Below are positions 1-8,247 of a stretch of DNA of 38,729 nucleotides, piece by piece; the stretch's first letter is position 1, and every line of letters begins with the position of its first letter. The stretch spans positions 1 through 38,729 of the forward strand of contig CAZVFX010000068.1 in the NCBI GenBank assembly GCA_964626565.1, given 5' to 3'. Position numbers and translations under genes: made by a program. This DNA comes from CAZVFX01 sp964626565 (GTDB lineage Bacteria; Myxococcota_A; UBA9042; CAIXZC01). The notes under the pieces were generated by a model that saw only the letters and a program-made list of their open reading frames with translations, ran no database searches and had not been told where the DNA came from.

Positions 1-41
1 GAACAATCATTAATGTAAAACCGGAAGACCGTTTTTCGCAA

Positions 42-164
42 CGGCTCAAAACGCGAGGGATGAAAGCCGCTTGTTCGTTTTTGTTGCTTTTGGTTTCTTT
101 TTCTCTTGACCTGCCCTGTTCGCAGGGGTAACTCAAGGGAGTGACTACCGGGGAGGATGCCGAC
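42..164 (+). promoter_or_regulatory. Candidate structured leader RNA (Moco/Tuco riboswitch-like)
   Basis: The leader of the porin-tupABC operon can form nested helices. CTTGA at 105-109 pairs with TCAAG at 133-137. Inside it, CCCTG at 114-118 pairs with CAGGG at 123-127 around a TTCG tetraloop. An upstream arm CGGCT at 42-46 can pair with AGCCG at 65-69. The order GACC, stem-loop, GGGTAAC, GGGAGTGACT, CCGGGGAGGATGCCGAC resembles what I remember of the 3' half of the molybdenum-cofactor RNA motif. That resemblance is from memory and unverified. The tungstate transporter downstream fits the variant proposed to sense tungsten cofactor. The GGGGAGG at about 150-156 would be both the last conserved block and the ribosome binding site, suggesting translational control. 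I could not find a convincing closing helix. Confidence 0.42.
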
Positions 165-1250
165 ATGCTGATGAAGCAAAACCGAACGACTTCTGTGGGG
201 TTACCCATTCTCGCGGCGTTGATTTTGAACACGTTGAGTTTCGGGAGTGCGGTGGCAGGTGAGAGGGAGTTGAAATTCGGAGGCTGGGCTCAGCTCCTGT
301 GGAACGGCGAGTTTGACGACGAGGGCGTGGTCGGAAATGAGTTTCGGGTACGAAGGGGTCGTTTGAAGGCGTCCGGCGATGTTTCGGATGATGTAGACTT
401 CAACGCGCTGGTGGATCTGACCGCGGGCAAGATCCTGCAGGACTTCTACTTCGATTACGTCGTCGGCGAGTCGCTGGTGCTCAGGGCTGGTCAATGCAAG
501 CTACCCATGGGCCGACAATTTTACACATCCGCAGCGAAAAAGCAGTTTGTGGATTCCACCAGCGCCACCTCCGAATTTGCGCTGGGTCGCGACATCGGCC
601 TCATGGCCCACGGGGAGTTCGGCAAGGGAAAGCTCGAATATCAGATGGGGGTGTTCAACGGCTCCGGGAAAAACGCCCGGCAGGACAATACCGACGTGAT
701 GTATGTAGGGCGCCTGGTTGTCAATCCGTTGGGCAAAGTGGCGCTGAGTGAGTCGGACATCCGCGGTTCGGACAGTCCGCTGGTTGCGTTCGGCCTGGCC
801 AGCGCTTTCAACACGGTGACTGAGGAAGGAGGCACCGCCGAAGCCCGGGCATTGCAGGACCTGGACATCTGGACTGTCGGGGGCGAGTTGACGTTCGTCT
901 ACTCCGGCCTGTACCTCTCTTCGGAGCTGTTCTGGCGCCTCAGCAGTCCCCGTGAGTCGGTTATCGACATGGAGAGCGGAGGCGATCTCGCGGGCGCCGG
1001 CGCCCATGTCCAGGCCGGCTATTTCCTCATCCCGGAGCGTCTCGAAATCGGTGCACGGGGAGCATTGGTGCGGAAGGATTTGGACGCTGATGACGACGAC
1101 GAAATCGAGGCCGGGCCGGTCCTCAACTGGTTTTTTGAGGGGCACGGTCTGAAACTGCAGGCCGACTACACCGCGTTGATTGATGAAGAGCCGGGCGAGG
1201 ATTCGACTACCGACCACATGGTACGGCTGCAACTCCAGGCTTCATTTTAG
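165..1250 (+). CDS. Outer-membrane porin (phosphate-selective OprO/OprP-like)
   Basis: A 361-residue porin predicted to form an outer-membrane beta-barrel. The ATG at 165 is preferred over an in-frame GTG at 141, because it follows GGGGAGG at the right distance and gives a clean signal peptide: basic start, hydrophobic core, then cleavage after AVA before GERELKFGG. The mature part has alternating amphipathic strands and ends in a phenylalanine (QLQASF), as outer-membrane barrels do. The repeated strand and turn pattern and the 'FRVRRGRL' and 'AGQCKLPMGRQ' segments resemble the phosphate-selective porin family. It lies 12 bases before tupA, so it is probably co-transcribed with the tungstate importer and may admit oxyanions such as tungstate. 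The family call is good; the substrate is inferred from context only. Confidence 0.75.
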   Translation: MLMKQNRTTSVGLPILAALILNTLSFGSAVAGERELKFGGWAQLLWNGEFDDEGVVGNEFRVRRGRLKASGDVSDDVDFNALVDLTAGKILQDFYFDYVVGESLVLRAGQCKLPMGRQFYTSAAKKQFVDSTSATSEFALGRDIGLMAHGEFGKGKLEYQMGVFNGSGKNARQDNTDVMYVGRLVVNPLGKVALSESDIRGSDSPLVAFGLASAFNTVTEEGGTAEARALQDLDIWTVGGELTFVYSGLYLSSELFWRLSSPRESVIDMESGGDLAGAGAHVQAGYFLIPERLEIGARGALVRKDLDADDDDEIEAGPVLNWFFEGHGLKLQADYTALIDEEPGEDSTTDHMVRLQLQASF

Positions 1251-1262
1251 CAGGGGGATACG

Positions 1263-2114
1263 ATGAACGCGTTGACAACCAAACCTGGTCTTCTGGTAAC
1301 CCTTCTGTGTGTTGCCTGGCTGGCCACCGGTTGCTGCAAGCATGACGCCGCGGCTCCCACCGGGGCAGCTCTAAGGAGCATCAAACTCGCCACCACCACC
1401 AGCACTGACAATTCGGGCCTTCTCGCCGAATTGCTGCCGCCTTTCCAGAAGAAATACGGCATTGAGGTCAAGGTGATTGCGGTGGGCACGGGCAAAGCGA
1501 TCAAGCACGGGGAGAACGGCGACGTGGACGTCGTTCTGGTGCACGCCCGCGGTGCGGAGGATCGCTTCGTGGAGGCCGGCTACGGAATCAATCGCCGGGA
1601 TGTAATGCACAACGACTTCGTGATTCTGGGCCCGGCTGAGGATCCGGCCGGTATCCGCGGCATCGACGACGCGACCACAGCCTTGAAGAAGCTGGCCGCG
1701 TCCGGGAGTTACTTTGTCTCGCGGGGAGATGACTCTGGCACTCACAAAATGGAGATGTCGTTGTGGGCGGCCGCCGGACTGGAACCTGGTGGAGACTGGT
1801 ATCTACCCGCGGGCCAGGGCATGGGCGCAGTGCTCACCATCGCGAACGAAAAAGGGGCTTACGCCTTGGCCGACCGGGGAACATATCTGGCTTTCCGAGA
1901 GAAGCTCAGCCTCGAGGTGCTGGTGGAAGGGGACAACAGACTGTTCAACCCCTACGGCGTCATCGCGGTCAATCCGGCTTTGCACGCTCACGTAAACTAC
2001 ATTGATGCCATGACCTTTATTGGCTGGTTGACATCTCCTGATGGGCAGGCCATCATCGGCGAATTCAAGATAGGCGGTCAGGCGTTGTTCACACCTGACG
2101 CCCCGGTTCGCTGA
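1263..2114 (+). CDS. tupA: Tungstate ABC transporter, substrate-binding lipoprotein TupA
   Basis: A 283-residue extracytoplasmic binding protein for tungstate. The N-terminus is a lipoprotein signal ending LATGC, with Cys24 as the likely lipidated residue. The mature protein begins with TTTSTDNSGLLAELLPPF and continues with VGTGKAIKHGENGDVDVVLVHA, the anion-binding layout of the TupA/PstS-like family. Further family blocks are FVSRGDDSGTHKMEMSLW, near residues 151-168, and GMGAVLTIANEKGAY. It is the first of three tup genes; tupB starts 21 bases downstream. Sequence alone cannot strictly separate tungstate from molybdate binding, but the TTTSTxxSGL start and the companion permease and ATPase match tungstate-specific systems rather than ModA. 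Confidence 0.88.
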   Translation: MNALTTKPGLLVTLLCVAWLATGCCKHDAAAPTGAALRSIKLATTTSTDNSGLLAELLPPFQKKYGIEVKVIAVGTGKAIKHGENGDVDVVLVHARGAEDRFVEAGYGINRRDVMHNDFVILGPAEDPAGIRGIDDATTALKKLAASGSYFVSRGDDSGTHKMEMSLWAAAGLEPGGDWYLPAGQGMGAVLTIANEKGAYALADRGTYLAFREKLSLEVLVEGDNRLFNPYGVIAVNPALHAHVNYIDAMTFIGWLTSPDGQAIIGEFKIGGQALFTPDAPVR

Positions 2115-2135
2115 GGCGACGGCGGAGGCTGACTT

Positions 2136-2846
2136 TTGGGTGGAATTGACTTCATCGTTGATTCTGTTGGCAAGGCCCTGGGTCTGATCTTTTCAGGCGC
2201 GCCGGGCGTCTTCTCGGCGGTGTCGGTTTCCCTCCAGGTTTCTCTGGCTGCCACCGTTATTTGCACGCTGCTGGGCGTGCCGCTGGGGTTCGCGGTTGGA
2301 GTGGGCGGATTCCGGGGGCGCCAGTTGCTCATCACGCTACTGAACACGCTCATGGCGCTGCCCACTGTGGTGGTCGGCCTGTTTGTGTACGCTTTCATCA
2401 CCCGCCAGTCCATCCTGGGCCCCCTGGACCTGCTGTTCACCCGGAAGGCGATCATCTTAGGGGAGGTCATTCTTGGACTTCCCATCATGGTGGCATTGAC
2501 TAACAGCGCGGTGTCCGCGCTCGACAGACAGGTGAGGGACACGGCTGTGACCCTGGGGGCCGGGCGCCTCCGGGTTTCCCTAACCATGTTGTGGGAGGGC
2601 CGATTCGGCCTGTTGGCTGCGGTGGCTGCGACTTTCGGCCGTCTCATCGGCGAGGTAGGTATCGCGATGATGCTGGGCGGCAACATTGCGGCCCACACCC
2701 GGAACATCACCACTGCGCTGGCGCTGGAAACGTCGAAAGGGGAGTTCTCCTTTGCCATGGCGCTGGGGATCGTCTTGCTCTCGGTGGCGCTGGGTGTGAA
2801 CTTCGCGCTGCGCTACTTGCAGGGGCGGGGGGAGGTGAGGCCATGA
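2136..2846 (+). CDS. tupB: Tungstate ABC transporter, permease TupB
   Basis: A 236-residue inner-membrane permease of the tungstate importer. It starts at TTG, placed seven bases after GGCGGAGG; no ATG in the frame would keep the first membrane segment. Five or so hydrophobic segments are visible. The cytoplasmic coupling (EAA) loop is seen as RDTAVTLGAGRLRVSLTMLW, near residues 134-153, where it would dock on the ATPase. The block PTVVVGLFVYAFITRQSILG matches TupB-type permeases. Its stop overlaps the tupC start as ATGA (2843-2846), so the two are translationally coupled. Length is normal for the family. Confidence 0.88.
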   Translation: MGGIDFIVDSVGKALGLIFSGAPGVFSAVSVSLQVSLAATVICTLLGVPLGFAVGVGGFRGRQLLITLLNTLMALPTVVVGLFVYAFITRQSILGPLDLLFTRKAIILGEVILGLPIMVALTNSAVSALDRQVRDTAVTLGAGRLRVSLTMLWEGRFGLLAAVAATFGRLIGEVGIAMMLGGNIAAHTRNITTALALETSKGEFSFAMALGIVLLSVALGVNFALRYLQGRGEVRP

Positions 2847-3853
2847 GCGGACCTGCGGTGAAGATCTCCGGATTGACGCGCCGTTTCGGCTCCGACACAG
2901 TTCTCGATCTGCCGTCGCTCACCTTCGAAGCGGGCAGGATTCACGTGCTGGTAGGGGGTAATGGGGCGGGCAAAACCACTCTACTCAGAATCATTGCCGG
3001 GTTGGACGAGGCATCTTCGGGTGAGGTGGAGTTGTTCGGCCGGGCGCTGCCGAGCCTGCCGCGACGGGAGCGATTGGCGGTGCAACGCCGCATGACCATG
3101 TGCTTTCAGAAGCCGTACCTGTTCAACGCCACCGTCGCGCGCAACATCGAGTACGGGCTCCTGGGCCGGCGCTTGCCGGCTGAGGAGAGACACCGCCGCA
3201 TGGAGTCTGCGGTGAAGGCCCTCAATCTATCGGCCCTGCTGACGCGGGATGCGCGGTCGCTTTCCGCGGGCGAATCGCAGCGGGTCTCGCTCGCCCGTGC
3301 GTTGGTGCTGGAGCCGGAGTTGGTACTACTTGACGAACCGGTGGCCAACGTAGACCAGGTGAACAAGGGGCTTGTTGAGAAAACCATCACCGGGCTTGCA
3401 ACCGGCGGAGCCGCGGTGGTTGTGGCCACTCACCAGTTGGACCAGGCCTACCGGTTGTCTGCAGACGTAACCCGTCTTGACCGCGGACGGCTGGCCCCAC
3501 CGGCTCTTGACAACCTTCTGGAAGGCGAGGTAGTGCGCCGGGGCCGCGGGAAAGTCATGCTGGTCGGGGAAACGGAAATAGAGGTGATCACGGCTGACAC
3601 CGGTTTCCACCGGGCCGCGGTGGAGCCGGGGGTCATCGTGCTCTCCCGGGAGGCGCTGTCCTCCAGTGCGAGAAATGCGTTCCGCGGCAAAGTCACAGCG
3701 CTCCGGGAGTTGGAAGGACTGGTGTCGGTTACCGTCGACATCGGCATCGAGCTGGTGGTTCACATCACCCTGGCCTCACTTTCCAACATGGAGGTGACCC
3801 TGGGCAGCCAGGTCCACCTGACCTTCAAAGCGTCTGCCGTGACTGTATTCTAG
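2843..3853 (+). CDS. tupC: Tungstate ABC transporter, ATP-binding protein TupC
   Basis: A 336-residue ATPase that powers tungstate import. The ATG at 2843 overlaps the tupB stop; the longer open frame upstream only shadows tupB. Walker A is GGNGAGKTT, near residues 36-44. The signature is LSAGESQRVSLARAL, Walker B is LVLLDEPVANVD, and the switch histidine is in VVVATHQLDQAYRL. About 110 C-terminal residues follow the ATPase core and include a TOBE/Mop-like beta domain (from about NAFRGKVTALRELEGLVSV), an oxyanion-sensing module in molybdate and tungstate ATPases. The gene ends tail to tail with the TPR gene on the other strand: both stops lie in CTAG at 3850-3853. Confidence 0.88.
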   Translation: MSGPAVKISGLTRRFGSDTVLDLPSLTFEAGRIHVLVGGNGAGKTTLLRIIAGLDEASSGEVELFGRALPSLPRRERLAVQRRMTMCFQKPYLFNATVARNIEYGLLGRRLPAEERHRRMESAVKALNLSALLTRDARSLSAGESQRVSLARALVLEPELVLLDEPVANVDQVNKGLVEKTITGLATGGAAVVVATHQLDQAYRLSADVTRLDRGRLAPPALDNLLEGEVVRRGRGKVMLVGETEIEVITADTGFHRAAVEPGVIVLSREALSSSARNAFRGKVTALRELEGLVSVTVDIGIELVVHITLASLSNMEVTLGSQVHLTFKASAVTVF

Positions 3854-6417
3854 AGACTGAAAGCCGATTCGTTGGCGTGGTACATGTGAGGCAACTCCCG
3901 GCTCACCGACTCAACGTACGGCCAGGGATCTTCGCCCTGCCGGGTTATGGCCATGAGCCTGCCCACGCGGCGTTCCCAGCCGGCCAGTTCCCGGCTGACC
4001 CATTTCTCAGCCCTCCCCGTCTCCAGGGCGGCTTGCAGGAACCATGAAAGTTTCTGCGCGTTCCCGAGGATCGTGGTAACTCTGAACCAGTGCCACAAGG
4101 CCGGTGGGTGAAACGACTTCTGGAGGGTTGTCAGGTAACACTCCTCGGCTTCATCGTATTCGCCTCTTCTCGCCTTGGTGATGCCCAATCCGGTGAGGGC
4201 GTGAGCGTTGCCCGGATCGGCTTCCAGCGCCTGCTCGAACCACATCTGAGCTGCGGGATATTGTCGGGCTTCATAGGCTGTCCAGCCAAGCCCATTGAGC
4301 GCATAGACGTTGTCGGGGTAGCGGCTCAGCGTCTCGCTGAACCAGTACGCCGCCTCCTTGAGGTTGCCCTTCTTCTGCGCGAATTTGCCCTTGAGATTCA
4401 GTATCCGGTCGTCATCGGGGTTAAGCGCGTACACCCGGTCGAGACAGCGCTGGGCTTCGCCGTGGCGTCCTTCCAGCATGCCGAGGTAGCCGAGACTGGT
4501 GAGCACGTGGACATCTGCGGGAGCAAGGGCCAGCGCATCCTCCAGGAGCGATCTGGCCGCGGCCAGGTCTCCCTGGGCCATGGACAGTTTGGCCAGATTG
4601 TTGAGGATGTAGGGGTTCTCCCGGTCCAGGTCCCACCACGCCTTTTCCCACCACTGCTGCGCCTCTTCGTAATCGCCACGACGCATGGCCACCTCGCCCC
4701 TTCCTTCGATGGCCCGGGGGCTGTCGCAATCCAGGGACAACACCTCGATGAACATCTCGTCGGCCCGCTCCAGGTTGCCCCGCTTGATCTCCAGCCAGCC
4801 CAAATTGTTCAAGACGTTGGTGTCGTTGGGTTTCAGCCGGCGGGCCCGATTGAGCAATCGCTCGGCGCGCTCAAAATCCTTGCGGCCGAGGTTGGAGCGT
4901 TTGAGTTCCAGCACCCCGAGCATGATCAGCACCACTACGTTCCGGGGTTCTTTGCGCTGCGCCATCTCAAAGAGGGTCCGCGCCTCGTCGTAACGATTCT
5001 CACAGTGAGCGACGAAGCCCAGCTCGATAAGCAGGCTGGGGTTATTGTTGTAGCGGCTCAGTGAGTTGAGGAGCAGCTTCTCCGCTTTCCCGTACTCTTT
5101 GCGCTTGCGCAAGGTGCGGGCCTGAGCCACCACCGGCAGCGCGGCCTCGAGCTGCTCGATCCCCTGGAGTCCGTTCACCGCCACCGGGTCCCCGGGCCGC
5201 AACGCCAGCACCTGTTCGAACCACTCCCGAGCGCGATTGAATCTTCCACCCTTCACCGCGAGGAGCCCGAGGCCTGTCATGGCATATGGGTCAGCCGGCC
5301 GGCTTGCCAGTGTCTTCTTATACCATCGTTCAGCCCTGGATTCGTTACCGCCCAGACGATTGAGGTCCCCCATGAGGTTCAATGCATAGGCGTTCTCCGG
5401 GTCCTGTTCCAACGCTGACCTGAACCACCGTCTGGCCGTCGCGGTATCCCCTTCCTCCCGCGCCAGCCTTCCCAGGTTAACCATTGCGACGACGTCCCTG
5501 GGACTCGTCGCCAGGGTCGCACGAAACTGTCGTCCGGCGCCCTCCCGATCCCCACCCTCGGAAAAGGCCTGCCCAAGTTCGTTGGACAAAGAAGGGTGGT
5601 TCGGAAATTCGGTGAGGGCCGCATCCAGGTACTCGGCCGCGGCCAAGGGCTTTCCTTCTTTTCGAAGCGACTTGCTGGCTGCAACCATGGGTTGGACCTT
5701 ACGCTCCACCGCGGCCCGCTCCAGCCCTTGAGCCGAGGGAGAGAAATCGGGGTTAAATTGCAGAGCCCGGTTGAACCACTTCTCCGCTTCGGATGGGTCG
5801 CGGCGAGCCAGTGCGATCTCGCCCAGTTCGTGCAACAACATCGGGTCCCGGGCCGCATCTCCCAGTACCGCGTACACGGCCTGCACCGCGTCGTCGAAGC
5901 GGCGTTTGCGTCTGAGACGAAAAGCCTTGCGGAGTGCCGAAGACCGCTTCCTCGCCCCGGTCAGCAACCGCTGTTCATTAAGTACGACGCGGTCGTTGGG
6001 CCGCTGCTCCAACGCCCTGGCAAACCACTCCTTGGCTTCATCGAACTTCCCGCTTCGGGACGACGCCTGACCCATGCCGGTCAAGGCAAACAGGTCGCTG
6101 GAGTTGAGCTCCAGGGTGGCTCCGTACCAGCGCCGCGCACCGGCGTAATCCTGTAGCCGCAGGCTCACCTTGCCCAGGTTGTTGGTGGCGTACCGGTCCC
6201 GGGGCGCCAGACGGTGTGCGTCTTCGAATCTCCGGCGAGCAGTTTCTAGACGCTTCTGCTCGAAGGCAATCTGCCCATACTCGTTGATTAGCGCGACGCT
6301 GTCGGGAAGAGCCTGCATGGCCGCTTCCACCAGAAGAGTGGCCTCGTCGTGGCGCCCCGCCTTTCTCAGGTTCTTGGAACGGCTCACCGCCGCATGCTCC
6401 TTCCGTCGAACCGCCAT
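3850..6417 (-). CDS. Large tetratricopeptide-repeat protein
   Basis: An 855-residue protein made almost wholly of TPR units of about 34 residues, some twenty in series. Recurrent cores such as ALNGLGWTAYEARQYPAAQM, ALTGMGQASSRSGKFDEAKE and ILNNLAKLSMAQGDLAAARS show the usual W/L-G-Y-A-P spacing. No signal peptide or membrane segment is visible, so it is probably a cytoplasmic scaffold. Two stretches rich in Arg/Lys (RTLRKRKEYGKAEK and RKAFRLRRKRRFDDAV) restart the series and hint at internal duplication of blocks of repeats. The start follows GGGGAGG. It lies 75 bases downstream of the molybdenum-cofactor genes in the same direction, with a hairpin between. No specific partner can be named. 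Confidence 0.85.
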   Translation of the reverse strand: MAVRRKEHAAVSRSKNLRKAGRHDEATLLVEAAMQALPDSVALINEYGQIAFEQKRLETARRRFEDAHRLAPRDRYATNNLGKVSLRLQDYAGARRWYGATLELNSSDLFALTGMGQASSRSGKFDEAKEWFARALEQRPNDRVVLNEQRLLTGARKRSSALRKAFRLRRKRRFDDAVQAVYAVLGDAARDPMLLHELGEIALARRDPSEAEKWFNRALQFNPDFSPSAQGLERAAVERKVQPMVAASKSLRKEGKPLAAAEYLDAALTEFPNHPSLSNELGQAFSEGGDREGAGRQFRATLATSPRDVVAMVNLGRLAREEGDTATARRWFRSALEQDPENAYALNLMGDLNRLGGNESRAERWYKKTLASRPADPYAMTGLGLLAVKGGRFNRAREWFEQVLALRPGDPVAVNGLQGIEQLEAALPVVAQARTLRKRKEYGKAEKLLLNSLSRYNNNPSLLIELGFVAHCENRYDEARTLFEMAQRKEPRNVVVLIMLGVLELKRSNLGRKDFERAERLLNRARRLKPNDTNVLNNLGWLEIKRGNLERADEMFIEVLSLDCDSPRAIEGRGEVAMRRGDYEEAQQWWEKAWWDLDRENPYILNNLAKLSMAQGDLAAARSLLEDALALAPADVHVLTSLGYLGMLEGRHGEAQRCLDRVYALNPDDDRILNLKGKFAQKKGNLKEAAYWFSETLSRYPDNVYALNGLGWTAYEARQYPAAQMWFEQALEADPGNAHALTGLGITKARRGEYDEAEECYLTTLQKSFHPPALWHWFRVTTILGNAQKLSWFLQAALETGRAEKWVSRELAGWERRVGRLMAITRQGEDPWPYVESVSRELPHMYHANESAFSL

Positions 6418-6428
6418 GCTCCTCCCCT

Positions 6429-6451
6429 GCGGACCACAAAGAGCGGTCCGC
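6429..6451 (-). terminator. Intergenic hairpin between MOSC-Mog gene and TPR gene
   Basis: GCGGACC at 6429-6435 and GGTCCGC at 6445-6451 form a perfect 7-bp stem with a 9-base loop. It sits just upstream of the TPR gene's ribosome binding site. There is no run of T after it on the minus strand, so it is not a classical intrinsic terminator. It could be a processing or attenuation hairpin that uncouples the TPR gene from the cofactor operon. Confidence 0.35.
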
Positions 6452-6492
6452 TCCCTAGATCGACAACAGCCGGGAGGATTTGTTCCGGAAAA

Positions 6493-7428
6493 CTAGTGGA
6501 TGTCCAGTTCGTGGAGCATGTAGATGAGGTGCTCCATGGTTTTCAGAATCTCGCCCATGTATTCGTTCACAGCCCTGACGCTGCCGGGGAGAGTATAAAC
6601 CAGAGTGCCGCCGAGAACCGCAGCGACACCGCGGCTCAATAATGCACGAGGCTTCTTCTCGCCGAACTTGAGGCGAATAGCTTCCATTACGCCGGGGATC
6701 TCTTTGTCCGCAAGACCGGTGACGACGTCGGGGGTGATGTCCCGAGGTCCTACGCCGGTGCCGCCGGTGGTGATCACCACGTCGATGCCTTCCGCCCGCG
6801 CCTGCGTGAGCTCCCGGGTGAGCGCGTCGACGTCATCCGGCAGAACGATGCGGTCGGCCTCAAGGTGCCACCGGGTCGCTCCGAAATGTTCGGCCAACAT
6901 GGTCTCCACCCGGGGACCGCTTCGGTCGGTATATTCCCCTCGACTGGCGCGGTCGCTAAGGGTGATCACTTTGATCCGCAAAGGCCGCGGAGACCAGGTG
7001 ACTTCATCACCGGGCTGCACTGTCCCGCCGCTGACCACCCGGAGGAAGATCCCCTCTTTGGGCATCACGCACTTGCCCACTTCCCGAAAGATGGCACACC
7101 CATCCCCGTGGCACTCCTTGCCGATCTGGCTGACTTCCAGTTCGACACCGCCGAAAGTCATCCGATCGAGGATGGCAACCTCGCCGAGATCCAATCCTCT
7201 GATGGTGATGTTCTCCGCAAATTCTCCCGAATCGAGGTCGCGGCCGAGCACTTTGGCAAACCGCTCAATCTGCTCCATGGCCAGCAAGCTGACCTGCCGG
7301 TGCCACAGCCCGGCGTGGGCATCTTCGACCACGCCCCGTTCGTCGACAGAGATGCGGTCGACAGGCTTCTTGACCGTACCCTTCTCCTCCGAGATGTTCA
7401 CGCTGACTACTTCTATTTCGCTGCTCAT
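6493..7428 (-). CDS. MOSC domain - MogA/MoaB molybdopterin adenylyltransferase fusion
   Basis: A 311-residue two-domain protein. Residues about 1-145 are a MOSC domain, with FAENITIRGLDL near 70-81, conserved Cys106, Cys111 and Cys120, and a VVSGGTVQPGDEV end. Such domains handle sulfur or the finished molybdenum cofactor. Residues about 150-311 are a MogA/MoaB domain, with the nucleotide-binding TTGGTGVGPRDITPD at 220-234 and LPGSVRAV at 280-287. This domain activates molybdopterin by adenylylation before metal insertion. It is third in the operon, 12 bases after moaA. MOSC-Mog fusions occur in anaerobic bacteria; I infer that the MOSC half delivers or modifies the cofactor. Confidence 0.85.
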   Translation of the reverse strand: MSSEIEVVSVNISEEKGTVKKPVDRISVDERGVVEDAHAGLWHRQVSLLAMEQIERFAKVLGRDLDSGEFAENITIRGLDLGEVAILDRMTFGGVELEVSQIGKECHGDGCAIFREVGKCVMPKEGIFLRVVSGGTVQPGDEVTWSPRPLRIKVITLSDRASRGEYTDRSGPRVETMLAEHFGATRWHLEADRIVLPDDVDALTRELTQARAEGIDVVITTGGTGVGPRDITPDVVTGLADKEIPGVMEAIRLKFGEKKPRALLSRGVAAVLGGTLVYTLPGSVRAVNEYMGEILKTMEHLIYMLHELDIH

Positions 7429-7440
7429 CAGTCCTGCCCC

Positions 7441-8241
7441 CTACCCCCCGATGGAGTGAAACTTGTTTACTTTGCTGTGGTGGCCTTCTTTCGGCTTGGC
7501 GCCGATGGCCTGCCTGATCGCTTCCTTCGGTCCGAGCTTACGCACATCGAACTGAAGGTCGGAGAACAGGCAAGGTCTAATCATCCCGTCACTGGTGAGG
7601 CGCAGGCGATTGCACTGGGAACAATCGCCGCCCGTGCCTCCTTCCACCACCCAATAGGTACCGTCTTCAATATTCATCTGCCGGATGAACCGCGCCTCGA
7701 ACCCGTGCAAATCGGCGAATTCGGCAACCGACCTGGCATCCGGTTCCTGCGACGACTGTTTGACCACGCAGTTGAGTTTGATGGGACTGAGGCCCGCGGC
7801 TTTGGCAGCCATGAGTCCCCTGAGCACTTTCTCTATGTCTCCGCCCCGGCTTTTCTCTGCAAACCGCGCCGGGTCCAGAGTGTCAAGGCTCACATTGATG
7901 CGGTCAAGTCCGCCGCGTTTCAACCGCCTGGCGAACTTGTCCAGGAGGGCGCCGTTGGTGGTCATGGTGAGTTCATCCACACCGTCGAGACGGCTGAGCA
8001 GGTTCACCAGCGTGACAATGTCCCGGCGGGTGAGGGGCTCACCGCCAGTCAGCCTCACCTTTCTAATACCCACGTCCGTCGCGGCCCGTGCGACCTGCAG
8101 TATCTCCTCGAACGACATGATACGGTCGTGGGGGAGGAAGTCGGCCCCAGTTTGAGGCATGCAATAGACACAGCGAAAGTTGCATCTATCGGTTACCGAG
8201 ATCCGCAGGTAGCTGATTCTACGGCCGAAACTATCCAGCAT
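7441..8241 (-). CDS. moaA: GTP 3',8-cyclase MoaA (short form)
   Basis: A 266-residue radical-SAM enzyme for the first step of molybdopterin synthesis. The N-terminal cluster motif is C20-x3-C24-x2-C27 (CNFRCVYC), followed by the SAM-binding LTGGEP at 64-69. The C-terminal cluster motif is C207-x2-C210-x13-C224, in the CSQCNRLRLTSDG block. The chain ends in the paired glycines (265-266) needed for activity in MoaA. Usual MoaA proteins have about 320-340 residues; here the region between FIRQMN (185-190) and Cys207 is strongly shortened. All catalytic landmarks remain, so I read it as a compact MoaA rather than a fragment. It starts 6 bases after the mobBA stop. Confidence 0.86.
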   Translation of the reverse strand: MLDSFGRRISYLRISVTDRCNFRCVYCMPQTGADFLPHDRIMSFEEILQVARAATDVGIRKVRLTGGEPLTRRDIVTLVNLLSRLDGVDELTMTTNGALLDKFARRLKRGGLDRINVSLDTLDPARFAEKSRGGDIEKVLRGLMAAKAAGLSPIKLNCVVKQSSQEPDARSVAEFADLHGFEARFIRQMNIEDGTYWVVEGGTGGDCSQCNRLRLTSDGMIRPCLFSDLQFDVRKLGPKEAIRQAIGAKPKEGHHSKVNKFHSIGG

Positions 8242-8247
8242 AACTGC

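Noticed and set aside
106..134. TTGACC and TAACTC, 17 bases apart, as a promoter for the porin operon
   Set aside because: The -10 matches only two of six positions and both boxes lie inside the predicted leader RNA hairpins.
501..1232. 243-codon open frame antisense to the porin gene
   Set aside because: The porin on the plus strand has a signal peptide and barrel end; the antisense frame has neither.
4090..5064. 324-codon open frame antisense to the TPR gene
   Set aside because: Its length follows from the repetitive codon pattern of the TPR units; no recognisable protein features.
7441..8241. moaA as a pseudogene because of its short length
   Set aside because: Both cluster motifs, the SAM motif and the terminal Gly-Gly are present in one uninterrupted frame.
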